A stretch of DNA of 64,000 nucleotides from contig NZ_BQHO01000007.1 in NCBI RefSeq assembly GCF_021601385.1, positions 124,001 through 188,000 of the forward strand, read 5' to 3'. How positions within the stretch are numbered: the first letter of the stretch is position 1; each line of letters starts with the position of its first letter. Of this stretch, positions 1 to 7,865 are shown in pieces. The position numbers and the translations under genes are program-made. The stretch is from Pseudomonas parasichuanensis. Its GTDB lineage: Bacteria; Pseudomonadota; Gammaproteobacteria; Pseudomonadales; Pseudomonadaceae. The notes under the pieces are model-generated. The model made no database searches. It was not told the DNA's origin and worked only from the letters and a program-made list of their open reading frames with translations.

Positions 1-555
1 GCCGTTGCTGGTGTGAATCATGCCGTCGAGCCCCTTGGTCAGGCCCTTGATGTCCGGGTTGACCAGCTTGATCCGGTCGACCTGGGCCAGCGCCCGCGGG
101 TCTTCACCCATGGCGCGAATGCTGATGGTGCCGTCGTCACCGACCTCGATCTTCTGCTCGGGCGGGACCGCGATCGGGCCGCCATTGCCGATGACCGGCA
201 TGCCGTTGCCGGCCCGCAGTACACCGAGGGCGTCAATGTTCAGGCTGCCGGTACGCACATAGGCTTCGCTGCCATCCGGGGCCTGCACGGCCATGAAACC
301 CTGGCCACTGACCGCCACGTCCAGATCGCGCCCGGTCTCGACCAGGGCGCCCGCGCTGAAGTCAGTCGCCGGGCGCTCGGTCATGGCGAAGGCACGCGAC
401 GGAAAGCTGTCACCGAACACCGGCATGGAACGCGCCTGCTCCAGGTCACGCTGGAAGCCGTTGGTGGAAACGTTCGCCAGGTTGTTGGCATGCGCCTTCT
501 GCGCCAGCGCATTCTGGCTGGCACCGGTCATGGCCACATAAAGCATCTTGTCCAC
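1..555 (-). CDS. flgF: Flagellar basal-body rod protein FlgF, 3' end outside window
   Basis: Proximal rod protein of the flagellum, exported through the flagellar type III apparatus. The visible 185 codons begin VDKMLYVAMTGASQNALAQK and carry the N-terminal rod/hook signature with NNLANVSTNGFQRD. The C-terminal part lies beyond base 1. I take the GTG at 553-555 as start because GAGGAG lies just upstream and the next in-frame ATG (three codons later) would lose that spacing. It heads a transcript separate from flgBCDE, with its own sigma-54 box about 50 bases upstream, and presumably continues into flgGHIJKL outside the window. Confidence 0.93.
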   Translation of the reverse strand, partial: MDKMLYVAMTGASQNALAQKAHANNLANVSTNGFQRDLEQARSMPVFGDSFPSRAFAMTERPATDFSAGALVETGRDLDVAVSGQGFMAVQAPDGSEAYVRTGSLNIDALGVLRAGNGMPVIGNGGPIAVPPEQKIEVGDDGTISIRAMGEDPRALAQVDRIKLVNPDIKGLTKGLDGMIHTSNG

Positions 556-603
556 AGCATCTCCTCTGCGCGCACCTTGCCGCGCTGTCGTTGGCAAGGC
601 TTA

Positions 604-619
604 AGCAATTATCGAACCA
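604..619 (-). promoter_or_regulatory. Sigma-54 (RpoN) promoter before flgF
   Basis: On the minus strand the box reads TGGTTCGATAATTGCT: the GG and GC dinucleotides are exactly ten bases apart, as required for -24/-12 elements. It ends about 49 bases before the flgF start, nearly the same distance as the flgB box. The CAC part of the -24 consensus is replaced by TTC, so it is weaker than the flgB box. Confidence 0.6.
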
Positions 620-718
620 CACCGGCAAAGCCTTTGAATACGGGGGCTTTCAAGGCTGCGCGAGCCTACTGAGCGTCAGTTTGTCGGCGAATATTTGCCG
701 CAGGCGGCAAGCGCACGA

Positions 719-913
719 TCATTCATTGCGGCACGCCCCATTGCTGTAGGGCCCCGAGTGCAGCTTCCAGCCATCGCCCGGGTTGGTTGCCGAGCACAGG
801 TAGCGCCCCGTGGCCAGGCTTTGCCACTGGTACCAGGGCGCTGGCGCGGCTTGCAGCGACCACGCAACCAGCAGCGCGATCGCCAGCCCCGCAACCCTCG
901 ACACTGTCTTCAT
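719..913 (-). CDS. Small exported protein between flgE and flgF
   Basis: 64 residues. An N-terminal signal peptide (MKTVSRVAGLAIALLVAWSL) is followed by a likely cleavage after QA, leaving about 42 residues with two cysteines (C39 and C61) that could form a disulfide in the periplasm. GGAGG lies 8 bases before the ATG, so it is probably translated. It sits 3' of the flgE terminator and before the flgF promoter, with only about 25 bases between the terminator and its ribosome site, so read-through from flgE is its likely source of message. No family is recognised; a flagellar role rests only on position. Confidence 0.65.
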   Translation of the reverse strand: MKTVSRVAGLAIALLVAWSLQAAPAPWYQWQSLATGRYLCSATNPGDGWKLHSGPYSNGACRNE

Positions 914-936
914 GGCATCACCCTCCGCCAGATGTG

Positions 937-962
937 AAAAAGCCCCTGCAAGCAGGGGCTTT
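937..962 (-). terminator. Intrinsic terminator after flgE
   Basis: Stem AAAGCCCCTGC / GCAGGGGCTTT with a two-base loop, followed on the minus strand by a T run. It lies 16 bases past the flgE stop. Confidence 0.85.
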
Positions 963-977
963 GCCCAACCACGATCA

Positions 978-2300
978 TCAGGTCATCTGGATGATGGTCT
1001 GCATGATGGTGCTTTCGGTGGAAATGGTCTTGGCGTTGGCCTGGTAGTTGCTCTGCGCCTTGATCAGGTTGACCAGCTCGCCGGTCAGGTCGACGTTGGA
1101 GTCTTCCAGGGAGCTGCCGGCAATCTTGCCCAGGGTGCCAGTGTCCGGCTCGCCAATGATCGGCACGCCCGAGGCGTAGGACTCTTTCCAGGCCGTGCCG
1201 CCCACCGGAGTCAGGCCTTGCAGGTTGGCAAAGTTGGCGATCGCCACCTGGCCGATGACCTTGTCCTGGCCGTTGGTGAAGTTGGCGAACAGGTTGCCGC
1301 TCTGGTCGACGGTCAGGCCGGCGAGCTCGCCAGTGGCATAGCCATCCTGGCTCTTGGCGGTGGTGGCCGACGCCGAGTTGTATTGGGTGGTGGCCAGCAT
1401 GTCGAGGGTCACACCACCCGTACGGGCAGTGGCGCCATTGGCAACCCAGGTACCTGCGGCAGTCTTCTCGGCCGGCACCCAGCCAGTGAGCTGGAAGGTC
1501 TTGTCGGCACCGATGGTCAGGCCGCCAGGTACCGCGCCCGCGGTCATGCCGGCGGTATTCAGGGTACCGTCGGTCTTGAACGGCAGCTTGTTGACCAGCG
1601 GCGTGGTCAAGGTCGGGTCAGCCGGGTTGCGGCCGTCGATGGTGGTGTACATGGTCCAGGAGTTGGTGCCGGTATCCTTGACGAAGTACTGGTTGAGCTG
1701 GTGCGCGTTACCCTGGCTGTCGTAGACGTCGGTGTTGAAGGTGTAGTTGTAGCTGTTGACGTTGGCCGGATCGAACGGCGAGACGGTCGGCTGGGTCGCG
1801 CTGGAGTTCAGGTTGACGGTCTCGGACACGCGACCAGTCGGGTTGGGCGACAGGTTCGAGGTGTCGATCTTCAGGTCGGTAAGGATACCCTTGACGACCT
1901 TGCCATTGCCGTCCACCGCATAGCCTTGCAGGTTGGCACCGCTGGAGTTGACGACGTAGCCGTCCTTGTCGCTGTAGAAGGCGCCGGCACGGGTGTAGAT
2001 ACGCGAACCGTTGTCGCTCAGGGCGAAGAAACCATTACCGTCGATGGCCATGTCCAGCGCCTGGCCGGTGCCATTGATGTTGCCCGGGTTGAACATCTGC
2101 GAGACGGCCATGGTTTTTACACCGCTGCCGACCTGGGTCTTGCCGCCGGAGGTACCGCGGATCGACTGCGAATACTGGTCGGCGAACTCGGCGCGCGACG
2201 ATTTGAAACCGGTGGTGGCGACGTTGGCAATGTTGTTGCCGGTAACGTTCAGAGCCTTGTTCGCCGCGTAGAGGCCGCTAAGGCCGATATTGAAAGACAT
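978..2300 (-). CDS. flgE: Flagellar hook protein FlgE
   Basis: 440 residues; polymerises into the hook that links rod and filament. The N terminus has the rod/hook/HAP signature (SGLYAANKALNVTGNNIANV) and the C terminus the matching helix with LIKAQSNYQANAKTISTEST. The middle (about residues 150-340) is rich in Thr, Asn and Gly, as in the variable surface domains of hook proteins. It is the last gene of flgBCDE, starts 30 bases after flgD, and is followed by a strong terminator. Length is normal for a Pseudomonas FlgE. Confidence 0.97.
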   Translation of the reverse strand: MSFNIGLSGLYAANKALNVTGNNIANVATTGFKSSRAEFADQYSQSIRGTSGGKTQVGSGVKTMAVSQMFNPGNINGTGQALDMAIDGNGFFALSDNGSRIYTRAGAFYSDKDGYVVNSSGANLQGYAVDGNGKVVKGILTDLKIDTSNLSPNPTGRVSETVNLNSSATQPTVSPFDPANVNSYNYTFNTDVYDSQGNAHQLNQYFVKDTGTNSWTMYTTIDGRNPADPTLTTPLVNKLPFKTDGTLNTAGMTAGAVPGGLTIGADKTFQLTGWVPAEKTAAGTWVANGATARTGGVTLDMLATTQYNSASATTAKSQDGYATGELAGLTVDQSGNLFANFTNGQDKVIGQVAIANFANLQGLTPVGGTAWKESYASGVPIIGEPDTGTLGKIAGSSLEDSNVDLTGELVNLIKAQSNYQANAKTISTESTIMQTIIQMT

Positions 2301-2330
2301 TGACTCGCTCCTTGTGCCGATTCTGCGGCG

Positions 2331-3029
2331 TTAGATTCCGATGCTGGTGACTTTGGAGATGCCGATTTTGCCGATGCCGGCCAGGTCGAGCATCATCTCG
2401 CTGCCGTTCTGGAAGCTGACACTGTTGACCCGTGCCGGGAGCAAGGTGGACAGCGTCTTGGCCTTGCCGTCGACCGTGGTCTCAGCCGTGAAGGTGTAGG
2501 TGCCCGGGGCGACTTTTTCGCCCTTTTCATTGGTGCCGTCCCAGATGAAGTCGGCGGTGCCGGCCTTCTGCGAACCCAGCTGCATGGTCTTGACGACGTT
2601 GCCGTCCTTGTCCTTGATAGTGACCTTGGCATCGCTGATGCTCTGCGGCACCACGACCTGGCCATTGAAGCTGGAGGCGGTGTCGACCACGGCCTTGTCG
2701 CTCTGCACGATCACCGAGCGGCCGACCAGCGAGGTGGCCTGCAGCGCCTGGGATGAGCCAATGCCGGTGAGGATCCCGTTGACCGAACTGTTCAGCGTCT
2801 GGATACCTTCCAGGCTGCTGAACTGCGCCAGCTGCGCGACGAACTCGCCGTTTTCCTGCGGATCGAGCGGGTTCTGGTTTTTCATCTGCGTGACCAGCAA
2901 CTGCAGGAACGCATCCTTGCCCAGCGCACTGCCGGCCTGGCCGGTGGTGCTGCTGTTCTTGCTGTCGGTCTTTTGCAACGACTTCAGGTAGGAACTACCG
3001 ACTTCGTTGCTGGTATTGGTGGTGGTCAT
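2331..3029 (-). CDS. flgD: Hook assembly scaffold FlgD
   Basis: 232 residues. FlgD caps the growing hook and is absent from the finished organelle. The N-terminal third has the FlgD signature LGKDAFLQLLVTQMKNQNPL followed by NGEFVAQLAQFSSLEGIQ. The C-terminal half holds the FlgD Ig/Tudor domains, including DFIWDGTNEKGEKVAPGTYTF. It follows flgC by 13 bases, so the two are probably translated from one message. Start and length agree with the family. Confidence 0.97.
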   Translation of the reverse strand: MTTTNTSNEVGSSYLKSLQKTDSKNSSTTGQAGSALGKDAFLQLLVTQMKNQNPLDPQENGEFVAQLAQFSSLEGIQTLNSSVNGILTGIGSSQALQATSLVGRSVIVQSDKAVVDTASSFNGQVVVPQSISDAKVTIKDKDGNVVKTMQLGSQKAGTADFIWDGTNEKGEKVAPGTYTFTAETTVDGKAKTLSTLLPARVNSVSFQNGSEMMLDLAGIGKIGISKVTSIGI

Positions 3030-3042
3030 GGCGGCTCCGTGC

Positions 3043-3486
3043 TTACTGACCCAGGGTCAGCACTTTCTGCATCATGTTCTTGGCGGTGTTCATCAGCTCG
3101 GCGTTGGTCTGGAACGCGCGGCTGGCGGAGATCATGTCGGCCATCTCCTCGACCACATTCACATTCGGGTAGTAGACGTAGCCGTCCTTGTTCGCCGCCG
3201 GATGGTTAGGCTCGTAGCGCGCCTCGAGGTTGCTCTGGTCCTCGATGATGCCCTTGACCTGCACGCCCTGCCCCGCCTCGCCCTGGTCTTCGAACAGCGA
3301 CTGGCTGGTGCCGGCTTGCGCGTTCTGGAAGGTGGTGGCGAATACCGGGTGGCGCGCACGGTAGGTCTGGTCGATGCTCGAGGAGACGGTCTCGGCGTTG
3401 GCGATGTTCGAGGCAACGGTGTTCAGGCGCGTGTTCTGCGCGCTCATGCCGCTACCGGCGATATTGAAGACACTGGCAAGGGACAT
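3043..3486 (-). CDS. flgC: Flagellar basal-body rod protein FlgC
   Basis: 147 residues; proximal rod component. The protein opens MSLASVFNIAGSGMSAQNTR and contains the rod motif ASNIANAETVSSS; the C terminus has MISASRAFQTNAELMNTAKN. I prefer the ATG ending at 3486 over a GTG two codons upstream (3490-3492), because GGAGAG is five bases before the ATG and the residue pattern from MSLA is the usual one. The flgB stop lies inside this ribosome site, so flgB and flgC are translationally coupled. Confidence 0.96.
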   Translation of the reverse strand: MSLASVFNIAGSGMSAQNTRLNTVASNIANAETVSSSIDQTYRARHPVFATTFQNAQAGTSQSLFEDQGEAGQGVQVKGIIEDQSNLEARYEPNHPAANKDGYVYYPNVNVVEEMADMISASRAFQTNAELMNTAKNMMQKVLTLGQ

Positions 3487-3488
3487 GG

Positions 3489-3896
3489 TCACTCTCCGCG
3501 CAGGGCCGATACCAGCCCTTTGAATTTACTGTTGAGCAAGGTGAAGCTGGCCTGGAAGCCGATGGCATTCTCGGTGTAGTTCGATTGCTCGATCTGGGCA
3601 TCGACGGTGTTCTGGTCGATCGACGGCTGCGTCGGGACGCGGTACTGCAAGGTGTCGTCGGCCATCGCCAGCCCTTCGGCCTCGATATGGCGAGTGTTGG
3701 TGCGATCCAGGGCAATGCGGCCCTTCTGCTGCTTGTCGGCCTCGGCGGCGAGCACCGACGAGAAGTCCATGTCACGCGCCTTGTAGTTCGGCGTATCGGC
3801 GTTGGCGATATTGTTGGCCAGCACTTCGGCACGCTGGGCGCGGAAGCCCAATGCCTTTTCGTGTATGCCAAGCGCCTTGTCGAAGCTGATGCTCAT
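3489..3896 (-). CDS. flgB: Flagellar basal-body rod protein FlgB
   Basis: 135 residues; proximal rod subunit. The N terminus SISFDKALGIHEKALGFRAQ leads to the conserved VLANNIANADTPNYKARDMD, and the C-terminal helix has YTENAIGFQASFTLLNSKFK. It is the first gene of the flgBCDE transcript, with a near-perfect sigma-54 promoter about 50 bases before its ATG. All of these proteins are exported without a cleavable signal. Confidence 0.97.
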   Translation of the reverse strand: MSISFDKALGIHEKALGFRAQRAEVLANNIANADTPNYKARDMDFSSVLAAEADKQQKGRIALDRTNTRHIEAEGLAMADDTLQYRVPTQPSIDQNTVDAQIEQSNYTENAIGFQASFTLLNSKFKGLVSALRGE

Positions 3897-3943
3897 ATCA
3901 GGGAAACCTTCGTAGGTGACCAGAATTTCGTTGGCTTAGCTTT

Positions 3944-3959
3944 AGCAAGGCCTGTGCCA
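3944..3959 (-). promoter_or_regulatory. Sigma-54 (RpoN) promoter before flgBCDE
   Basis: Reads TGGCACAGGCCTTGCT on the minus strand, matching the -24/-12 consensus TGGCAC-N5-TTGCT at every conserved base. It ends 48 bases before flgB. In Pseudomonas this operon is activated by the FleSR system with RpoN, which fits. Confidence 0.9.
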
Positions 3960-4120
3960 GCTTTACAGAACCCCGCATTCACTGGGCCGCAAGGCTTTCC
4001 ACGCTGATGTGCTTGCCAGAAAAGCGGCAAATCGCTTCCGCCGCACAGCAGGCAAGCGGCAATTGCCGCCCGGCAAAAGCGGCAAACCAAAAAATTGACG
4101 TCATTTGTCACGCCCATGAA

Positions 4121-4150
4121 AAAGGCCGGAGTCTGACGACACCGGCCTTT
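4121..4150 (-). terminator. Intrinsic terminator after cheR
   Basis: Stem AAAGGCCGG / CCGGCCTTT with a 12-base loop, followed by a T run on the minus strand; 16 bases past the cheR stop. The stem is symmetric enough to act weakly on the other strand. Confidence 0.82.
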
Positions 4151-4166
4151 CTTCACGGCTCAGGCG

Positions 4167-4994
4167 TTACTTGGCCTGGTAGATGATGCCCGGACTGCAC
4201 TGAACCATCTGATAGTGGTCCGGCAACCCATTGAGCGCCTCGGAAGCACCGAGGAACAGATAGCCACCGGGCTTCAGGGTGCCGTGGATACGCAGGAGAA
4301 TGTCCTTCTTGACCTGGGCCGAGAAGTAGATCAGCACGTTGCGGCAGAACACCACGTCGAACTTGCCCAGGGGCGCGTAACTGTCCAGCAGGTTGTACGA
4401 GCGAAACTCGACGCGGCTGCGGATCGGCGCCTTGACGGCCCAGCGCCCCGGCCCCTTGGGATCGAAGTAGCGCTGCAGGCGCTCCTGCGACAAGCCGCGG
4501 GCGATGGCCAGGCTGTCGTATTCGCCGGTCTTGCAATTGTTGAGCATCGAGCCGGACAGGTCAGTGGCAACGATCTGCGCCCCCATCTTCAACTGGCCAA
4601 GGTTGCTGCGCTCGAACTCGTCGATAGCCATGGAGATGGAGTACGGCTCCTGCCCCGACGAGCAGGCGGCCGACCACATGCGCAGGCGCTGGCCCGGGTT
4701 ACCCTTGATGAATTCGGGGATGACCTTGTTCTTGAGCACCTCGAAGGGGTAGGTATCACGAAACCACAGGGTTTCGTTGGTGGTCATGGCGTCGACCACC
4801 TGCTCGCGCAAGCCGCCACGCGGCTGCGCCTGGATACGCTGCACCAGCTCGCCCAGCGACTTGATGCCCTGCTGCTCCATCAGCTTGTTGAGACGGCTGG
4901 AGACCAGGTACTGCTTATTCTCGCCCAGCAAGATGCCACAGGCTTTCTCCAGGAAGACCCGGAACTGTTCGAAATCCAAATTACCCGTAGACAA
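4167..4994 (-). CDS. cheR: Chemotaxis protein methyltransferase CheR
   Basis: 275 residues; transfers methyl groups from S-adenosylmethionine to glutamates of chemoreceptors. The N-terminal helical domain (about 1-75, including LVSSRLNKLMEQQGIKSL) precedes the methyltransferase domain with RMWSAACSSGQEPYSISM as the SAM-binding loop and FDVVFCRNVLIYFS further on. The start codon is TTG with GAGG nine bases upstream; no in-frame ATG fits the family N terminus. It follows cheV by 70 bases and is the last gene before a terminator. It is the CheR normally found beside flagellar genes in Pseudomonas. Confidence 0.95.
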   Translation of the reverse strand: MSTGNLDFEQFRVFLEKACGILLGENKQYLVSSRLNKLMEQQGIKSLGELVQRIQAQPRGGLREQVVDAMTTNETLWFRDTYPFEVLKNKVIPEFIKGNPGQRLRMWSAACSSGQEPYSISMAIDEFERSNLGQLKMGAQIVATDLSGSMLNNCKTGEYDSLAIARGLSQERLQRYFDPKGPGRWAVKAPIRSRVEFRSYNLLDSYAPLGKFDVVFCRNVLIYFSAQVKKDILLRIHGTLKPGGYLFLGASEALNGLPDHYQMVQCSPGIIYQAK

Positions 4995-5045
4995 TGCTGC
5001 CGCCTCTTTCTAAATCGCTAGCGCCGGGGGCAAGCCCCGGCCGTT

Positions 5046-5975
5046 TCAATGGGTCGCCTTGATCCGGTCGACCACTCGCTGGGCGAGGTCGTCCGGCCTG
5101 AACTTGGCCAGGAAATCATCGGCCCCGACCTTCTTGACCATGGCCTGGTTGAAGACCCCGGACAGCGAAGTATGCAGGACGATGTGCAGTTTTTGCATGC
5201 GCGGGTCGCTGCGGATCTCGGCCGTCAGGGTATAGCCGTCCATTTCCGGCATCTCGATATCCGAGATCATCATGAGGAACTCCTCCTCCGGCCGCTTCCC
5301 TTCGTCTACCAGCTTGCGCAGGTAATCCAGTGCCTGACGGCCATCGTTGAGCGCCACCACCTCGACACCGACGGTCTGCAGGCAACGGCTGACCTGCTTG
5401 CGCGCCACCGACGAATCATCGACGGTCAACACCCGCAGCAGCACCGCCTTGTCCTGCACCTCCGCATCGATAACACCTTCGGACACCGACTCGGACGATG
5501 GCGCGACTTCCGCCAGCACCTTCTCCACATCGATGATCTCGACCATGCGGTTATCGACCCGGGTGACCGCGGTCAGATAATGATCACGCCCGGTCCCCTT
5601 GGGTGGCGGATGGATCTCTTCCCAGTTCATGTTGACGATGCGTTCGACCGAGTGCACCAAAAAACCCTGGGTCTTGGTGTTGTACTCGGTGATGATCACA
5701 AAGCTGTTACGCGTGTCTTCCTTCAACCCTGGCAACCCCGTTGCCATCGACAGGTCCAGGATCGGGATGGTCGCCCCGCGAATATTGGCCACCCCACGCA
5801 CCACCGGGTGCGACCTGGGCAGTACCGTCAGTTCCGGGCACTGCAGCACCTCCCGGACCTTGAACACATTGATGCCATAGAGCTGGTCGCCATTGAGGCG
5901 AAACAACAGCAGCTCCAGGCGATTCTGCCCCACCAGCTGCGTGCGCTGGTTGACCGAATCCATCACTCCAGCCAT
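5046..5975 (-). CDS. cheV: Chemotaxis coupling/response protein CheV
   Basis: 309 residues; couples receptors to CheA and may act as a phosphate sink during adaptation. A CheW-like domain spans about residues 10-155 (LFRLNGDQLYGINVFKVREV) and a receiver domain about 175-305, with acidic residues in LTVDDSS and the phospho-acceptor in MMISDIEMPEMDGY. The ATG ending at 5975 is chosen over a start five codons upstream because GGAGGAGT lies seven bases before it. It is divergent from flgA, with 63 bases between the starts. Confidence 0.95.
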   Translation of the reverse strand: MAGVMDSVNQRTQLVGQNRLELLLFRLNGDQLYGINVFKVREVLQCPELTVLPRSHPVVRGVANIRGATIPILDLSMATGLPGLKEDTRNSFVIITEYNTKTQGFLVHSVERIVNMNWEEIHPPPKGTGRDHYLTAVTRVDNRMVEIIDVEKVLAEVAPSSESVSEGVIDAEVQDKAVLLRVLTVDDSSVARKQVSRCLQTVGVEVVALNDGRQALDYLRKLVDEGKRPEEEFLMMISDIEMPEMDGYTLTAEIRSDPRMQKLHIVLHTSLSGVFNQAMVKKVGADDFLAKFRPDDLAQRVVDRIKATH

Positions 5976-6010
5976 GCCGGACTCCTCCAACGATTGCCTG
6001 CATACCGAAT

Positions 6011-6026
6011 CGGCACGGGCTTTGCT
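6011..6026 (+). promoter_or_regulatory. Sigma-54 box overlapping the flgA leader
   Basis: TCGGCACGGGCTTTGCT has GG and GC ten bases apart and a full GGCAC -24 element. The -12 GC is only 13 bases before the flgA ATG, so the expected transcript would start within a few bases of the codon. Confidence 0.6.
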
Positions 6027-6038
6027 TTTTTGAGCGCC

Positions 6039-6788
6039 ATGTATACGAAAACGACATTTTCCCGACGACTGACGCGCCTGCTGACCGGCTCACTGGCTGC
6101 CCTGTGCCTCATGGCACCCGGTGTTCGCACGCTGGCGGAAGCATTCACCTTGCCTGAACAGCTTATCGGTGTCACCCAAGGGTTTCTTGAATTCACCGTG
6201 GAAGATTATCTGGCGACCACCCAGACCGGCGGCCGCTACGAGATTCAGGTCAACCGACTCGACCCACGCCTGCGCATGCCGTTGTGCAGCCAGCAACTTG
6301 ACGCTTCATTGGAAAGCCCGACCCCGCTGGGCCGGGTCACGGTGAAGGTGCGCTGCGACGGCACGAGCCCGTGGACGATCTTCGTACCCGCACAAGTGCG
6401 CCTGCTGCGCGACGTCGTGGTGATGACCCGGCCGCTCAAGCGCGAAAGCGTGGTTGGCGAAGGCGACATTGCCCTGCGCGAACGGGATGTCGGCACGCTT
6501 GGCCCTGGGTATCTGACGCAAACGGACCAGGCCGTGGGCATGAAGCTGCTGCGCCCCACGGTGGTGGACCAGGTACTGACCCAGCAACACCTGGAGCAGG
6601 CCGAGGTGGTGCGCAAGGGCGATCATGTGGTGATCGTCGCGCGCAGCGGCACCCTCAGCGTGCGCATGCCCGGCGAAGCCTTGAGCAAAGGCGGCCTGCA
6701 GGAACAAATCCGGGTGCGCAACCTCAACTCCAAACGCGTAGTGAAAGCGCGGGTCACAGGGCCCGGGCAGGTCGAGGTCGCCATGTAG
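6039..6788 (+). CDS. flgA: Flagellar P-ring assembly chaperone FlgA
   Basis: 249 residues; periplasmic chaperone for FlgI P-ring assembly. A signal peptide with twin arginines ([20 protein letters not shown]) is followed by a cleavage near LAEA, then the SAF-domain region with [20 protein letters not shown] and a C-terminal half ending [20 protein letters not shown]. The ATG is needed to keep the signal peptide, but no Shine-Dalgarno site is visible, and the sigma-54 box would leave a near-leaderless message. A start a few codons either way cannot be excluded. Confidence 0.92.
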   Translation: MYTKTTFSRRLTRLLTGSLAALCLMAPGVRTLAEAFTLPEQLIGVTQGFLEFTVEDYLATTQTGGRYEIQVNRLDPRLRMPLCSQQLDASLESPTPLGRVTVKVRCDGTSPWTIFVPAQVRLLRDVVVMTRPLKRESVVGEGDIALRERDVGTLGPGYLTQTDQAVGMKLLRPTVVDQVLTQQHLEQAEVVRKGDHVVIVARSGTLSVRMPGEALSKGGLQEQIRVRNLNSKRVVKARVTGPGQVEVAM

Positions 6789-6901
6789 CAATATTCACCG
6801 CCGGATAACGACTGAAAGCTGGCGGCAGGGAACCGCTCCCCCTAAACTGTGTCGGAATCGGGTTGCGCAAGCGTGCTGCCAGGCAGCACTGCATTCCTGC
6901 C

Positions 6902-6928
6902 TAAAGTTTTTTTCGGGTTGGCCGAAAA
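6902..6928 (+). promoter_or_regulatory. FliA (sigma-28) promoter before flgM
   Basis: TAAAGTTT, eleven bases, then GCCGAAAA; the consensus is TAAAGTTT-N11-GCCGATAA. It lies 36 bases before the flgM ATG. Confidence 0.88.
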
Positions 6929-6963
6929 CAGGGTATGCGTACAAATACCCAGAGGTTTTGATC

Positions 6964-7269
6964 ATGGTCATCGACTTCAGTCGTGTGAATAATTCTCCGC
7001 CCAGCACGAATGGCGTACGTGGCAATGCCGCGCCTGGCAACGTCGAAAAAACCGACGTAAACAGCGCGGCGCCCAGCACCAGCGGCGAAGCGGTACACCT
7101 GAGCCCAGAGGCCCAGCAGCTGCAGAAGATCAGCGACACGCTGCGCGACCAGCCAGTGGTCAACAGCGCCCGTGTGGCCGAGTTGAAACAAGCGATCGCG
7201 GACGGCAGCTACCAGGTCGACGCCGGCCGGGTCGCCAGTAAACTGCTCAATTTCGAAGCCCAGCGCTAA
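6964..7269 (+). CDS. flgM: Anti-sigma-28 factor FlgM
   Basis: 101 residues; binds FliA and is secreted once the hook is complete. The N terminus [14 protein letters not shown] is followed by a low-complexity stretch, and the C-terminal FliA-binding helices include [17 protein letters not shown] and [20 protein letters not shown]. The ATG has AGAGG eight bases upstream; a TTG two codons earlier is less likely. The FliA promoter means the inhibitor is made under the control of its own target, as is usual. Confidence 0.95.
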   Translation: MVIDFSRVNNSPPSTNGVRGNAAPGNVEKTDVNSAAPSTSGEAVHLSPEAQQLQKISDTLRDQPVVNSARVAELKQAIADGSYQVDAGRVASKLLNFEAQR

Positions 7270-7316
7270 CCTCCAGGTGCGCTGACTTCAAGGACGCTAC
7301 ACGCCAAGAGTTAGCC

Positions 7317-7784
7317 ATGCACGACATCACTCTGCTGCAACTGATCGAAAACGACATCGCACCCACGCAGGAATTGCTCGACCTGCTCCAAAGCGAGACG
7401 GTCGCCCTGCACGGGCGGGACATGCCGCTGCTGGAACAGATTCTGGCCCGCAAGCAGTCGTTGATCATCTTGCTCGAGCAGCAGGGTCGCCGGCGCAGCC
7501 AGCTGCTCCAGGACATCGGCCTCAGTGCCGATCGCGCAGGCGTGCAGGCCCTGGCCGCGCAATCGCCCAATGGCGAAGCCCTCATGCAACGGCTCGATGC
7601 CCTTACCGCCCTGATGGACGCCTGCCAGAAGGCTAACGAGACCAATGGCCTGGTCATCCAGGTCCAGCAGCGCGCCACGGCCAACCAGGTCAGCATCCTC
7701 ATGGGTGGCGAGTCTCCATCGCTGTACGACAGCCGTGGCACCACCTCGCCAATGGCCAAGCCCCGGGCGCTCAGCCAGGTGTGA
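7317..7784 (+). CDS. flgN: Flagellar export chaperone FlgN
   Basis: 155 residues; cytoplasmic chaperone for the hook-filament junction proteins FlgK and FlgL. It is nearly all alpha-helical with coiled-coil character (LLQLIENDIAPTQELLDLLQ, then LLEQILARKQSLIILLEQQG). It follows flgM by 47 bases and is probably in the same FliA-driven transcript. Family assignment rests on length, helical pattern and position between flgM and flgZ. Confidence 0.9.
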   Translation: MHDITLLQLIENDIAPTQELLDLLQSETVALHGRDMPLLEQILARKQSLIILLEQQGRRRSQLLQDIGLSADRAGVQALAAQSPNGEALMQRLDALTALMDACQKANETNGLVIQVQQRATANQVSILMGGESPSLYDSRGTTSPMAKPRALSQV

Positions 7785-7865
7785 TTTTTCCTGTTCAAGG
7801 CACGGAGCATACTGGCAAAATGCCGTAACTTGCGTGTGTCGTTTTTGCCTGGAGATTGAGAACCC

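Noticed and set aside
810-2303. Long open frame on the plus strand opposite flgE (about 497 codons)
   Set aside because: It is antisense to a complete FlgE, has no ribosome site, and its protein is a low-complexity Gly/Val/Arg-rich string typical of mirrored GC-rich coding DNA.
6141-6154. GC-N10-CC pattern that could be a sigma-54 box for cheV
   Set aside because: It lies inside flgA, 165 bases before cheV, and lacks the GGCAC and TTGC context. Chance match.
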